From: Alectoria sarmentosa
Lineage: Eukaryota; Ascomycota; Lecanoromycetes; Lecanorales; Parmeliaceae
NCBI GenBank assembly: GCA_009733775.1
Contig: WOGZ01000194.1
Location: 1 to 64,000 of the forward strand
DNA length: 64,000 nt
Direction of reading: 5' to 3'
In this document: positions 44,517 through 56,579 of the stretch, piece by piece
How positions within the stretch are numbered: the first letter of the stretch is position 1
Layout of the letters: every line of letters starts with the position of its first letter
Translations under genes and position numbers: made by a program
Notes under the pieces: model-generated
The model's input: the letters and a program-made list of their open reading frames with translations, nothing else
What the model was told of the DNA's origin: nothing
Databases searched by the model: none

Positions 44517-46067
44517 ATGAAGCGCCGGTTGATATGGCTGGCCACTGCCAGTCTTGCGTATGGCAGTCCTCATGTTTTCAGCGTCACTGACGATTTACTT
44601 GCATATCCTCAAGTGAGCACTCTAGAAAGGTCACGATGGTTGCATCTCACTGACACACCGCAGTACGAAGTCATATTCTCCGAAACCTTCATCTCAGATA
44701 AAGAAGCAGAATCGCGAATAGCAGAAGCAGCTTCTCGATCCTCCTCCACAGCCCAAATTACCTCCACGAACTCGGAAGATGCGACTCCTGAACCACCTGC
44801 CGAGCTCTCTCATACACTGTCCGATCCTAATTCCCCAGAGCCAAACTCAGCTCGACCGTCCGATACTTACGAACATATGATCCTTCACAACAAACCCTAT
44901 CTCTGCTCCATACCATCTGCCCCCCCTCCCTCCACCAACTCCACCACTCAAGCCCGCGCCGCGTCCGAAGAGACCGCCGAGCTTGCACGCGCCACCGATC
45001 GCGGTTACGATCTTCTGCGGTCTATGAGTGGCAGCTGCCTATACTTCATTTCTGGATGGTGGTCATACTCGTTTTGCTACAATACGCATGTGAAACAGTT
45101 TCACCAGCTACCGCCGGGTAAAGGTACACCAATATTCCCGCCCGTAGAAGATCCTGCCACTCCAAGTTATGTGCTGGGCAAATTCGGAGAAGTGAAGAAT
45201 CGGTTTGAGGATGCCGATGGGATTGATGGTGGGAGGGATGCCGGACTGCCTCCGCAGGAAGGGGACGAGGGAATGACAACGGAGATCCAAGCCAAGGGGA
45301 CGAGCTCCTCGAGATACCTGAGTCAGAAATTATCAGGAGGTACTACCTGCGATCTAACAGGATCGCCGCGACGAGTGGAGATTCAATTCCATTGCCATCC
45401 TCAGAGCGCGGATCGCATTGGCTGGATCAAGGAGGTGTCCACGTGTAGTTATCTGATGGTTGTCTACACCCCGAGGCTGTGCAATGATGTGGCCTTCTTA
45501 CCGCCGAGGGAAGAGAAAGCGGAGGGGATCATCTGTCGCGAAGTGGTCAAAGAAGAAGATGTCTCTGAATGGGAACATAGAAAGAGAGGAGAAGCGGAGC
45601 GAAAACTCGTCGGCGAGACCGCCGCAACCGCCGAAGGAGGCGGCAGGCCCATCGTCGGCGGTATCGAGGTCGGCGGCATGAAGCTCGTCGGCCGCGAAGG
45701 CAAGCGCCTCGAACCACCCCAAAACCTCCAGTCCGGAAGCCACGGACACGGCGCGCACGGCAACAGCCAAGACAAAACCAACGTCATGGAACTGATCAGC
45801 CAAGGACCGAAAGAGAAGGGAGGCAAGATCAAAAAACTGAGCGACAAGGATCTGAAGAAATTGGGCCTGGACCCGTCCGTGGTGGATGCGGCGAGGAGGG
45901 AGCTCGAGGACGTGGCGCAGGGCAAAGGGTGGCGGTTGGAGGTCTTCGAGGTGGATGGCGGGAGGGAGCTGAGGGGCGTCGTGGATGGCGATGAGGATGG
46001 GGAAGACGTGGAGGACGGCGAGGACGGCGACTATGGGAGCCGGGAGGAGTACAAGGATGAGTTGTAA
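44517..46067 (+). CDS. YOS9: ER glycoprotein-degradation lectin YOS9/OS-9
   Basis: ER-lumen lectin that recognises trimmed N-glycans on misfolded proteins and hands them to the HRD1 ubiquitin ligase (ERAD). Exons 44517-44612 and 44664-46067, with a frame-neutral, stop-free 51-bp intron; 499 aa. A signal peptide is present (MKRRLIWLATASLAYGS). After the splice FSETFISDKEAE leads to an acidic Ser/Pro stretch. The MRH lectin domain runs from about 154 to 305 with SGSCLYFISGWWSYSFCYN, PPGKGTPIFPPVED, GGTTCDLTGSPRRVEIQFHC, and STCSYLMVVYTPRLC; the paired Trp and six Cys are in place. The C-terminal part has Gly-rich and Lys-rich segments and an acidic tail, and ends KDEL, an ER-retrieval signal. 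Confidence 0.95.
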   Translation: MKRRLIWLATASLAYGSPHVFSVTDDLLAYPQVSTLERSRWLHLTDTPQYEVIFSETFISDKEAESRIAEAASRSSSTAQITSTNSEDATPEPPAELSHTLSDPNSPEPNSARPSDTYEHMILHNKPYLCSIPSAPPPSTNSTTQARAASEETAELARATDRGYDLLRSMSGSCLYFISGWWSYSFCYNTHVKQFHQLPPGKGTPIFPPVEDPATPSYVLGKFGEVKNRFEDADGIDGGRDAGLPPQEGDEGMTTEIQAKGTSSSRYLSQKLSGGTTCDLTGSPRRVEIQFHCHPQSADRIGWIKEVSTCSYLMVVYTPRLCNDVAFLPPREEKAEGIICREVVKEEDVSEWEHRKRGEAERKLVGETAATAEGGGRPIVGGIEVGGMKLVGREGKRLEPPQNLQSGSHGHGAHGNSQDKTNVMELISQGPKEKGGKIKKLSDKDLKKLGLDPSVVDAARRELEDVAQGKGWRLEVFEVDGGRELRGVVDGDEDGEDVEDGEDGDYGSREEYKDEL

Positions 46068-47426
46068 ATTATATAGCATGTATATCAGGCGCATCGAGGG
46101 TTTGATGATGCATGCATGCGTGCGTTGAGCTTTCGGTCCGATACGATACGATGCATGCGTCGGTGCCGGTTGTGAAGATGCTTCGTATACCTAAGTAGTA
46201 GCAACTGAACTGACTACCTCTAACAACGAAGGATCGCTACTCGGCAACGGGTCTATTAAGCCAACTGACCCCAGGGTCTACGGCTTGCCAATGATCAGCC
46301 TCACCGCCATTAATTTAAGGCGAAGGGAGTGATAAAACGACCTCCCAACAAATCAAAATCTTTTCAACCCAAACAATCGCGATCGAATTAACGAACTGTT
46401 AAAGAAAAGGATTCGAATATAGATACAGATTTTATGAATGTGAAACCACCCACAAAAGACGAGAATACCGTCATCACATAAAAAGCGATACCCCATCGTT
46501 CTAAAGTGCCAGACGCAAGGTTCAACATTTTGAGACAATTGATTGAAAATAACTTTCTGATACCGAGGCGACAACTGCAATTGCAGCCTCAAAGACTGTT
46601 TATTTGGAAAATAAGACAATTTCGGGAGTTTTTGCATAATTATGTTTCTTTTCTTTTAGATGGGATGGGTTGGTCTCGTAAACACAACATCGGATATGGC
46701 CCACAAAGGCCGAATGGAATTAAACAGATCCATCATAGCCTATAAGGTTATGGGGACGCCCCTCCGATGTAAGAATCACACACACACACACACACACACA
46801 CCTCTAAGCGCTCCCCCCCCCTTTTTTCCTCAAAGAAAAGGAGGTCCTAGTGAGAGAGAGAGGCTCTTGTTTTCCAGTCAAAATGTATTCGCTCGCTCAC
46901 AGTCTACTCATTTCCGACAGATCCATCCAAGAACTACCTATCAAACTTTACTTTCAGATCTGAGCCTCCCTTCGAAGGTCAGGCCATGGACGGACCGACC
47001 CCTCCCGTCTGGATTTCTGAGGTTTGCCTTCTTGCTAGACTCCGCTCGTTTTTTTCTTCTCTCTCCTTTGTCTTGGCGGGGTCTTTTGTTTGTTTGTTTG
47101 TTTGGTGTTGGTATTGGTGTTGTTTTGATTCCTGGGTTCATGGCTTCGATGGAGACACACACAGACGAGGTCGGAATTTTGGATGTGGGAGGAAGGTGGA
47201 TGGGTTGTCTCAATGCAAGGAAGACGCAGTGAGAGGGAAGATGATATCGAAAGATTTTCGTTTTCATGGTATTTCGTTTCGTATATCGCTAGGGTATCAT
47301 CACCAAAATTCCTCTTCTCGGCATGGAATGGTTTACTTTGACCGCTGCGAAGCTTGAGCTGCGGTCGTAGATGAAGAGCACGCCACAACGCCAGCTTATA
47401 CATGCCAATACGTCGAGCTTTGCTCC
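46068..47426. other. Intergenic spacer with microsatellites
   Basis: 3' flanks of convergent YOS9 and NSA2. Holds palindromic CATGCATG steps (46105-46160), a CA run, a C9 run near 46811 and a TTTG run near 47085-47105. No frame with gene-like content. Confidence 0.5.
46777..46801. repeat. (CA)12 microsatellite
   Basis: Uninterrupted CA dinucleotide run followed closely by C- and T-homopolymers. Likely length-polymorphic between isolates. Confidence 0.9.
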
Positions 47427-48723
47427 TCATACCAGCAGCACGGCGTTGACGCAGCCGTCCATCTCGCAGTTGTTCTGGAAATGCGGGTTAGTGCTTGTAT
47501 TTTGTTGGCACAGGGAGAGGAATGGAGCGTACGGTTACTTGTGCATATCTGCCCCAGACCACTTTTCCGCCTGCTGTCACCATCCCTAGTTCGCTGACGC
47601 AAGCGTTAAATACGATCCGAGAGTTTATGCGAGTGCAAGAGAGAGCTACCTGACGTTCACTTCGATGACGGTACCCTTTGTTAAAACGCCAAGTTGTGTG
47701 TACATTGGACTTTGCGGATTCTGTGTATCGAGTCAGTGATTTGGAACGTATTTGGAGGAAGAGAATGGGTTGATTACCTTCTTGACTGATATTATGGGAA
47801 GCTGAACGGTTACTATTGGGGTCCTCCGAGTCAGCAACCCGTTTCCGATTGATGAAGCTTAAAATATAATTGCCTTCTGGAAGTTCAAAGGAAGCGAAAC
47901 GGGCCCTTCACTTCCTGTGAACGTTGCAACTCACCCTTAAGTTCAGGATTTGTGACGTGAGCCTTCTTATATCGTAGTCCCATTGGCCGTATAAATCTCT
48001 CGTACTTGACCGGTCTTCGAGTGAAGTCCGGTCCAACTACGGGCACACAGTCAGTATTCCCGGCTACGAAGACGCAGGCTTGAACACGTACCGAATGTAG
48101 GCTTTGTGATCATTCGCTTCCTGGGAGTTCAGTCAATATCATCATTCTTGGAGTTGCAGCCGAGCCAGACGACAAGTTGAGATCATGGAAAACCCAAAAC
48201 TCTTATTGGGAACGCTCAGAACTACACATACCATCCCTTCTTCGCAGTCTTCTTCCCCGTCTTGACCACTTTAAACATCTCCTCTTCCGATATCCCCTTG
48301 ACCTTCGGCAACGGCACACTGAATTTGGCCGCCGACTCTTTTCGCTTATTCTTAATCGCAGAACTCAAGGCCTTCGCGTTCGTAGGCTGGCTCCGATCCA
48401 GCAGGTATTGGGGCAAGGGCGTAGAAGATGGTTCCGAGGGGCCAGCGGATTTGACATTGCTTTCTTCCTTCTGCCGGATCTGCTTCTTCATCTGTATCTT
48501 TTCATGGTGCCGCTTCTTCTGGTAGAGCTTCGCTCGTAGGCCGGTGAAGTTCTGGGAGTCTTTGGCCACTTTGTGGGCTTCTCGCGCGGTGCGCTTTCGG
48601 ACTCGTTCGTCATGGTCGAGTCTGTGAAGATTTGTTAGTGGAGATGAAGGGGGTGGAGAATTGCAGATTCAACCTTTTTCCGTGTAGCTTTGTATGACGG
48701 TCGATGTAATCGTTCTGGGGCAT
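47427..48723 (-). CDS. NSA2: Ribosome biogenesis protein NSA2
   Basis: Nuclear 60S pre-ribosome assembly factor needed for 27S pre-rRNA processing. Eight exons resolved by frame: 48723-48674, 48621-48232, 48120-48092, 48036-47935, 47812-47778, 47720-47650, 47593-47533, 47474-47427. They sum to 786 nt, 261 aa, exactly the usual NSA2 length. The start is MPQNDYIDRHTKLHGKRLDH, then the basic helix KLYQKKRHHEKIQMKKQIRQ, STPLPQYLLDR, KFSVPLPKVKGISEEEMFKV, FTRRPVKYERFIRPMGLRYK, TVQLPIISVKKNPQSPMYTQ, LGVLTKGT, and an end of DGCVNAVLLV, all family hallmarks. Only the second exon is long enough to stand out in a frame scan. The gene is unusually intron-rich for this window. Confidence 0.95.
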
Positions 48724-49537
48724 TATGATAGCCTGTCAATTTGGGCAGTATTATCAGTAACAAATGTTTGAGGAATGCTCAACTTTCATGTCTGGAGAAA
48801 AGATGTGCCGCTGCGAAATCTTGGCGCTCACTAGTGGAGCATCATCTGTAAAGTAGTGTAAGGCTGACTATAATCGCCCGCAAATCATGACTTAACGTCA
48901 AATCGAGACATCGAACCGAACTGTTCAACGTTACTCGAGTAGCGTCTTCATCTCTGCTGCACTTGTCGACTTTTTCCGGATTTGCACTGTTTCGACTGCC
49001 ATGGTTTGTGGCACCTTGCTTGCGCATCGAGGTCCGGTAATTGTACTTCACTTACTCGATTACTCATTTGTGGCTCTGTACATTACGTTAAAGATCTGAC
49101 GTGGTTGAGAGTAAGGAAACAAGAGGAGATGCCGCGTTTGACAAGATATTGGTGACATTAGTGCTTGTGTACAGAAGTTGCCAATTGACAGCATTGACAT
49201 GATTACTTCGGGCTCTAGAATAGTATAACGTTGGGCATATGGCACGCTGAAGATATGCTACTCTATGGACAAGCCTGTCAACTTGAGTAGCACCATGGTT
49301 GATTCAAAACCAGACGAACAGTAGCGTTCCTTGGGAGCGTCCTGCGTCTTGCGCTACCCGAGGCTGAAGGCTGTGCGGTCAAAGGCTTTCTCTGTCTCTG
49401 TCTCTGCCTCTTTCTTTCTTTCTTTCTTTTTTTTCTTTCAATTCGCCATCACCATTTCCGAATTTACGCAAAGTCTGCAGAGCCTTTTCCATTTCTCAGA
49501 TCCAGATGTCTACTTACTGATTATACATCGTGTCTCA
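48724..49537. other. Intergenic, no supported gene
   Basis: Upstream flank of NSA2, normal composition, with a TTTC-rich stretch at 49390-49440. A minus-strand frame near 48842-49051 has no motif. Confidence 0.5.
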
Positions 49538-49900
49538 ATGCTCTTCATCTCCTTGTTTGTAATCATGAATACTTTATTGATGACTGCTAGCTTCATAGCG
49601 ATTGCTGCCGCTACTCAATCATTTTATAGGCTTTTGAAGGCCTCGAAACATTGTCCGAATGAGATCAGCCATCTCCAAGCCGGCCTTTCTGAGCTCTAGA
49701 CAGCCATTCGCTTCATTCACACATCACTGTCCAATACATCTAATTTGTCACCACGTCTGATCGATGCAGTTACACAAGCACATAGCCAAATCGTTAGCCT
49801 TGACTCATTTCTTCAGGACAGATCAACAAGAGCCCGTGAGAACAACAAAGGCGATGTGGGGCAGTGGAAAAGGAACAGAAGCAACATTAAGAGACTATGA
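49538..49900 (+). pseudogene. Possible remnant of a STAND-type N-terminal domain
   Basis: A plus-strand frame reads SFIAIAAATQSFYRLLKASK, ISHLQAGLSEL, then TAG at 49697-49699, then TAIRFIHTSLSNTSNLSPRL, IDAVTQAHSQIVSLDSFLQD in the same frame. The pattern (small-residue helix, LxxLxxEL, helix with SLDSFL) recalls the helical N-terminal domains of fungal STAND/NLR proteins; Gln (CAG) to TAG would explain the stop. No start or C-terminal part is convincing. Short and weak, so the family call is tentative. Confidence 0.3.
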
Positions 49901-52832
49901 ACGGTACTGATACCGCTCAAATACGACCTCTCAACTCTAGCCCTCCCTGAAAGTCAGCACAATCTCGCGAACGAATTCAATACGAGGCACGATCACCTAA
50001 AAATCTCCATCCCCTCAAGATATAGACCCTTGCCCAGTCTCTGCGCTTTCCCAGATAGATCAGATTCTCATCCCCAAGCCGAGTGGAGCCGATTTTTGGA
50101 CATGCACTGGCGGGCGGAAGCACGGGCTCGAGTACGTTACAGTGTAGCACAGTCACGAGTACGGTCACAAAAACCAGTCTGCTCCCCATCACCTCGAGTG
50201 TTGCTGGCAACCATACACCAAGCAGGAGCTACGCCGCCACCCGTCTTCGGCAATTCAACGTCCGGAAATCCGCAGGGAAATGCGCATATGCTATGTCCTT
50301 ATCTTCCTTGGTTTTCTTACAACTCTGGCTAGTCTTGTACCGGCTTTTATGGCGATCCATAAGCCGCAACGATATATCAGGGGGTTTCTCGCTAGCCCGG
50401 TATATCCTTGGCGTTGGTGTCTTTGTTGTCGGCTGTGAAGTTGCCATCCACAGCAAGACGTGCACCTGCTGGTCTTCTAGTAGCAGAATGGTTTTACGGA
50501 GCCAAGGCAGCTTCTTAGAGCTCGAAGCTATTGATAATAATCGGAACGTTCATTTATACGAGCTTCCTAGCTGACGTTCTGTGCAATTGCCTATTACGCT
50601 TTGTCCATGGAGCGAGGTATGAAATAGATGGTGTAGATACGCTCGCGGTCTTGACCCCTCGGAGACCGCACAAGGCACTGCTTCATACGCGTTATGTATT
50701 TTCGGGTTTCCCACCCCATAACGACGGCTACCAGCGGATCCCTTACACTGAGGAGATCACGAGTTTCCTGGCTACATATAGGACTTCCGGGACATCCGCA
50801 AGGCTAAAGACGTATTGCACGGCTCCGGATACAATGCACATTTACTACAACGAGCCTGCGAGCGGAAACGATCGCTGATAAACTACAAGGGTCGCTGTGA
50901 GCTCTGCGGAATCTTTGTCCTATCTTTCAGCAATCGGAGGACTCTTTATGCAGCAAGTGGTCTAGACTTCTTGAGCTCTCATTGCAGCCGGTCGACGACG
51001 CGCGTTGAGACGTCGAACAGTCAAGCCGCGAAATGCCAAACCGACGGCTGGAGCAACACGCCATGCAAAATGCCGGGAGTCCTTCGGTTTACGAAGCCTT
51101 GAAGCAAAAGCATAGGGCTGAGAATGAAAGATCTCGCCAAACAGCGTCTGTTGGGCTAGCAGTATTAATAGAGTGTTGGTGTCTGCCTCTGCCCCATGAT
51201 TTTGAGCTGCGATCCGCCAATGACAGGCATCCTTTGGCTTTGGCTTTCCGCATGGTCAGCATTGCATAGACGTTCGAGATTCGCATGTTAGCCTTATCCT
51301 TTGCGTTTTCCAAGCCTGTGAATCAGGCAGTAAAGTTTGTGAGTTGGAGAATCGAGAAGATGCAGAGGGGTGGCGGGATCGGATTGCATGCCGTGAGAGC
51401 ATTAGATGATGAAAAAAGCGACCAATGGCTGCGGAGACTAACACTGTTGTTATTGTACGTGGGTTAGGAGCTCGCAGCAAGTCGAGGTCAACGGCTGCAA
51501 GAATAGAAAGTAGGAATTCAAACGTGACGACGCAAACGCTCAAGAACTAAAACCCCTTTCCAGGATCAAGCCCTCACACTCCTTGCAGAATCCGTGATTT
51601 CCGATCGGTCGCAGCCGAAGTGCCCTTTGAAATAATCTATGTGGAACTCCTCATAAGTGTTACGACTTACCACTAGCCCATTCAGCTCCCTTCACCAAAC
51701 CACACTTGTTGCGACTCTCGTAGTTCTTTGCATCTGTCTATTATCGATATGCTGGGTAGATCTGTCTGTTATCGACATGCTATGTAGATACAGTCAGTGT
51801 TCTAGATAGATATATATTCAACATGATCAGAGAATCGGTAGCCCGTTCACTCATTCCGCATGTCGGAGTCATCGCCCTTTAGCGCAAGGAGCTGCGTTGT
51901 ATAATGTTTCAAATGAAGCCTTTTGTTGGATTTGATGAAGGAGGATTGATTGTCTTTTCTATGAAGCACTGTGAAGGCTACTTATACTAGCAAAAAGACG
52001 CTAGTACCATGACACATATGACATTTTGCATATGACATTTGCCACTGAGGGGTAGTGCAGCATCAGATTCCAACACCTTTCTGTTCTCTCATCCTCGAAT
52101 GAATGCTAGAAATATGCTATCACTTTCAAGTCATGTTATCCGACTCGATTCGCATCTGGCTACGGAGACACTAGTGTGAGTATGAAATCATAGCTCCGCT
52201 GCTGATATCAAAGCACGATGCCTTTGCCCGCATCTCTCATTCGAAATTCTGCATCGCAAGCACGACAAACAAAACAAGAGCCATCTTCTTGATCCCCACT
52301 CGAAACCATTGAATCAAACCAAAGCGGACGCACAGATGAGCAAAGAATCCGGAATTCAAATCCATCATGGTTGGCGGGCACGTATGACTGGTTTCTTTTC
52401 AGAGGGGAGATGGCTTGCGAACGCATGGAGGGCAGAGTCCCGAGATGTAAAAGGACGGGTTGTTTGGATACAAAAGGTACAAGTCGGCGCTGTGCTGTCG
52501 ACGACGACTGGAGCTGATGATGTGTTGTGTTGTTTCGGAAGAGGATAAGAATGGTTCGTGGAGTTCGATATTGTTGTTCATGTTCAAGCTAGTCTCCACT
52601 GTCAGAGGGTCCGGTCCGGGGCCTGGCGGTAAGTTTCTGATTATTATCTATTTATTTATTCAAGGGCGTATGAAGAATTCGGTAGTAACTCGTCAAATCG
52701 AGGTGAAGCTGATGAGACTTTGGACTGACTGGAATCCAACATAAGTATGCGTCGCACTTCCACATAGCAATCAGTCCATGTACCCTTTGCTTTTCCGAGT
52801 ACGCAAACAAGCCAAAAAAAACTTAATCATCC
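49901..52832. other. Gene-poor stretch, no supported gene
   Basis: Many short frames of 60-160 codons overlap on both strands (for example 50083-50574 plus) with no consistent partner or domain. The look is that of decayed coding DNA, but no ancestor can be named. 51800-52200 shows nothing at all. Confidence 0.5.
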
Positions 52833-53537
52833 TTAAGCTTTGTGCTGTTGGTGCCGCACGACCGGATTGACATCGTGTTTTCCAAGGCCCACGGCCAGAA
52901 TCTGACTACCAGAATCGAATTTCCAGCGACGGTATGGCTTTGTCGTGGGGATCAAAAGATTGCAAATGACTATCAGCTTTGGCATGGGCTCTATTTCCAT
53001 GGCTCCTGGAGACTCATGGTCCCTACGAATTTCCAGGACACGGACCATTAGGGGCCTGGAAATTGGGTGCTCTGTTGTAGCGTGAATTGGAAAGGCTTGA
53101 AGAGTTCTTAAGGTCGAAAGCCGGGAAGTTCGCCGGATTCGTGTCCATGGAGGTGAGATCCACGGGGTGTTTGCAGAAAATTTGGACGTAGAGCTCTTTT
53201 GACTCGAAATCAGCCTGCAACGCTTGAGACTGGACTGTTGAGGTGGACAAACGCAGGTTTTGCGGAGATTCAGGGGAGAAATCATCCAATGTGTAACGTG
53301 TCAATTGAGAACCAAAAGCCCATGTAAACCGACTGCATGGGCTGAAGCTGGACAATATCTGCGCACAGTCAGGGATAATGACACATCAGGTCCGGAAGTT
53401 TTGGGCCCACTTCGAAACCAATCGGCGGCTTTCCATCTAGAGAGTGCGAGACAGCTAGTTTATTACAATGCTTTACAACATCCCAGGGATCCCGCTCCCT
53501 TTCCTTCCCGCCTAATATTCAATAGCGTTGAACTTAC
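52833..53537 (-). other. Unresolved coding-like stretch downstream of the STAND-domain gene
   Basis: Minus-strand frames 53355-53023 and 53285-52833 read SRFTWAFGSQLTRYTLDDFS, DFESKELYVQIFCKHPVDLT and EIEPMPKLIVICNLLIPTTK, with gene-like composition. They could be the last exons of the gene at 53538-55071, whose third exon ends at a GTAAGT donor. I could not find a splice path that keeps frame throughout. Confidence 0.35.
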
Positions 53538-55071
53538 GCAAGACCGACAACTTCCAGTTCAGCGCATCTTCCACATTCGCAAGCGGCTTGTTCCATCGGA
53601 ACGAAGGCGAGGTACTACGGAGTCTGCGACGGCGTGCGGCCAGTGCCTTCCCGCCCTTCCAAAACTCTGGAGGTGATAGTGGTAGGACCTTTTCTCCTGA
53701 CGACTTGACAACCGCGTCCGTGTCAGAGGCCCTAGGTAACGAGTCGATGGCGTGTAAGCCAGATAGGTCCATGTTCAGAGCACTTTTCAAGGCGATTGGA
53801 CCGCCCCCAAGCTCCGGCGGTGCGTTTCCGATTGCTGTGTCTTCGAGTTCGAACCTTTCGTCCTTTTCAGAAGCCTCCTCACCAATCCTCGCAAGCTCTT
53901 TCGGACTCTGTGGCATGATTGCCCCCTCGGTGAAGATTGGTGGAGAGTGAGGCGTAGTGACCGTAAAGCGCCGGTATATTAGATGTCCGGTGAACTTCGA
54001 CTGGGCGTACTGATTCGTGTACTGACCGTTGAAGTAGGCGGTTCTTATGAAGGCGCTCTTCTGTTGGGGTCGTCAGTGCTCCACACTAACAGGACCTTGA
54101 CCCGTTTCTTACCTTTGCGGGCGGGTTGTACCATGCGTCCAACGAGGTAGCAGTGGTTGCAGACCCCGCGGCGTCAGGTATATACCGGTGATGATTCCAA
54201 AGCTCCATAGACGTTATAGGGAGCGCAATAGCGGAGATGTTGCTAACGTCGCACAGGCTCAAGCCCGACAGGCATGAAGGGCCGTTTGAGGAGGTAGACG
54301 ATTTGGAGAATTGGATTGGATTCAGGCCGGCTCTCTTGTAAACTGTAGACGTTTCGAGCTCTTCCTCAAAGGCAAAGTTGTAATAGGTCCTTCGGCTGAT
54401 TGCACGGCTTTCGGTTCCTTCGCTTCTGGCGGCATCATTTTGTGATGTACGAAAGGAGGCGGCCATAGCTGGATGCATTCTTTCAAGGTTCTTCAATCGG
54501 GTGGCCATGTCAACGTTCGTCCTTAGCACTTCCTGCACGAGGCTGGTGAGGTTGCGCATAGATGCTTCCGCCCAATCCATCGATGTACTAACAACGACAG
54601 CTCGTCAGTATTGCTGGATCACATGGGGTGATTACGCGCTTACCAAGTCAAGATTGTCAGCATGAAATTTAATGATGCCTTTGAGGCCTGCAGTCGTGTG
54701 AGGAGTTTCGAGATAGTAGCCTCTTTGGACGCCCATTTCACTCGATCTATAAACCGCATGTGCTCACCCGTCTTCAGCGATTCGAGCGTCTGCTCGAGCT
54801 CAGAGAAGATTGAGACGCAGTCTGTGAACACAATGATGACCTGTTCAATCATGATGAGAGATCTTCGGGATCTAGTCGCTTCTTCATTTCCGATCAGAAA
54901 ACCTTGCAGCTGATGCAGGCAGGCATAGATGCCTGTCACTTCCATAAGGACACTGCGGGCCGATGTAGACGCTCCATTTGCGCCATCGATGAATGTCTTC
55001 AGCAGACGCGAAACTTGTACAGCTGCAGTAATGATGCCGATTATTGAAGCTGAGACCGACAGAGGGTCCAT
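53538..55071 (-). CDS. Protein with fungal STAND-type N-terminal domain
   Basis: Exons 55071-54644, 54587-54113 and 54060-53538, introns of 56 and 52 bp, phases consistent; the third exon ends at GTAAGT, so the C-terminus continues or stops just after (TAG at 53519). The N-terminus MDPLSVSASIIGIITAAVQV is the classic start of fungal STAND/NLR N-terminal domains, followed by SRLLKTFIDGANGASTSARS, LHQLQGFLIG and a helix EQVIIVFTDCVSIFSELEQT. The next part has a coiled-coil-like LVQEVLRTNVDMATRLKNLE and a Ser-rich linker. The third exon gives SALNMDLSGLHAIDSLPRAS and LPLSPPEFWKGGKAL, then FRWNKPLANVEDALNWKLSV. In similar proteins this N-terminal module precedes a signalling or NTPase part; none is visible here. 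Role unknown, possibly in non-self recognition. Confidence 0.65.
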
Positions 55072-56579
55072 ATCTGATGAGACTCGACAGCGTAGCAACA
55101 GTACGGTTTCGAATTATGAAGGCACAAGAGGATAGGTTTGTAGATAGGGAGAAAGGAAGGATTCCTGCGCAGCCTCACAGCCGCCCACCATCATGGTGTC
55201 GATCATCTTTCCCTACTTTAGGCCGATGAATCGTCCGTGACGATATGCACAGCAACACTAGCAGTGACCAACGGATTGGCCTGATGGTAGAGACGTCAAG
55301 TTTGCAGGTTGACAGATTTTACTGGTCCCCAACGTTTCGATGTTGACAGTTCGAGGCTTTGTTCTAGCCGCCGGAGCTGCCGATCCGCAAGGCGGACTGT
55401 TGTTGCCTTACAGCCTTGTCGTCACCTTGATCTTTTACCCCACGGTGGGGCAGTGCAATCATGTGTAATGACTTCAATGTACCTATCTCGCGGGGTAGCC
55501 CTTCCGAAACTGCACCTAAAAAGCGATCCGTCTAGCGTGCCAACCGATTCTTGTGGCTCCCACACCAGGCAAGCTGTTGGGGTCAGTGGCACTTGTCGGG
55601 GTCCAGAATCCTAGCAAAACGACGGAGATTATGAGCAGCGGAGAGAAATGCTGATATCGAATTTCGGGAATATTTGCCCTCAGTGATTTGGTTTGTAACC
55701 TCTGGTAGGGCGTAATGCAGAGTCTCAGGGAACGAGTTTGCGACGGCAGCACTTAGCCAGGCTCAACGCTCAGATTGCCAGCCCTGGATGTGTGGAAAGG
55801 TGCCGTACCATCAGGTCCGATTCCAGGACATAATGTGTTGCCGATCGTAAGGAGACGCCTAGGTACTAACCATGGAAATGACCTCGAATGAAAAGGAACC
55901 CATGCGGGAGAGTGTTGTTCCGCCACTCGCATGCTTCGCATCAGGTTCCGCTCCCTGCTCAGGCTCCGCAGAGAGGTCCGAACAATAAGAAAATTTATAT
56001 CACATGGGTTCGAATGATCGGTCCACTGAGAGGAATATGAAGATGACAACTGCAGAGATGATCAAGCAAACGACTCACCCGATGATGAAAGTGAAGCTGA
56101 AGGTCAGGACAAAAGGGACAATTAGGAAGCTGCTGAATGAACAAGGCGCTGAAGGTGAGGGTGTAGGCTGTGGTTGTTGTGCCAGTGGGACAGAGGCCCA
56201 GACCTGGTTGCTGCAGAAAGTGGGTACGTTGAATACGTTTGTTGGGGCATTTGGGAGGAGCCAGTGCGGCTTGTTTCCCCATGGCGGTCTGCTTTAGAAC
56301 CTCCCCCTTGTCAACCGGTGTGTACAGGATGTTTTTCTCAACGGTAGACATTGTATACCAATGCAACCGTCGGAACAAACCCAAGCAGCCGTCAGAATCC
56401 CCAAAAACATCACCAGCTACTAAAAGATAAGGATTGAGGATGGATTTGGGTCCTATTCCAGAGCCGCATAATCACCATGTGAAACACACAAGCGCGGGGA
56501 GCCTCCGCTTGCGTTGCTTTGTTTATGTTGGATTCAAAGATGTCCGCTTCCCTTAACTCCTGCTCGACCATCGATGCCC
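55072..56579. other. Intergenic, no supported gene
   Basis: Several short frames (55753-56049 and 55995-56384 minus, 56004-56297 plus). One minus reading near 56080-56170 contains a hydrophobic FLIVPFVLTFSFTFIIG-like segment that could be a membrane helix of a small spliced protein, but no start, splice or stop pattern supports it. Confidence 0.4.

Noticed and set aside
48177..48539. Plus-strand frame of 120 codons opposite NSA2
   Set aside because: Shadow of the NSA2 second exon, which has clear family sequence.
50083..50574. Plus-strand frame of 163 codons with hydrophobic segments
   Set aside because: No start context, motif or splice partner; overlaps two other open frames of equal quality.
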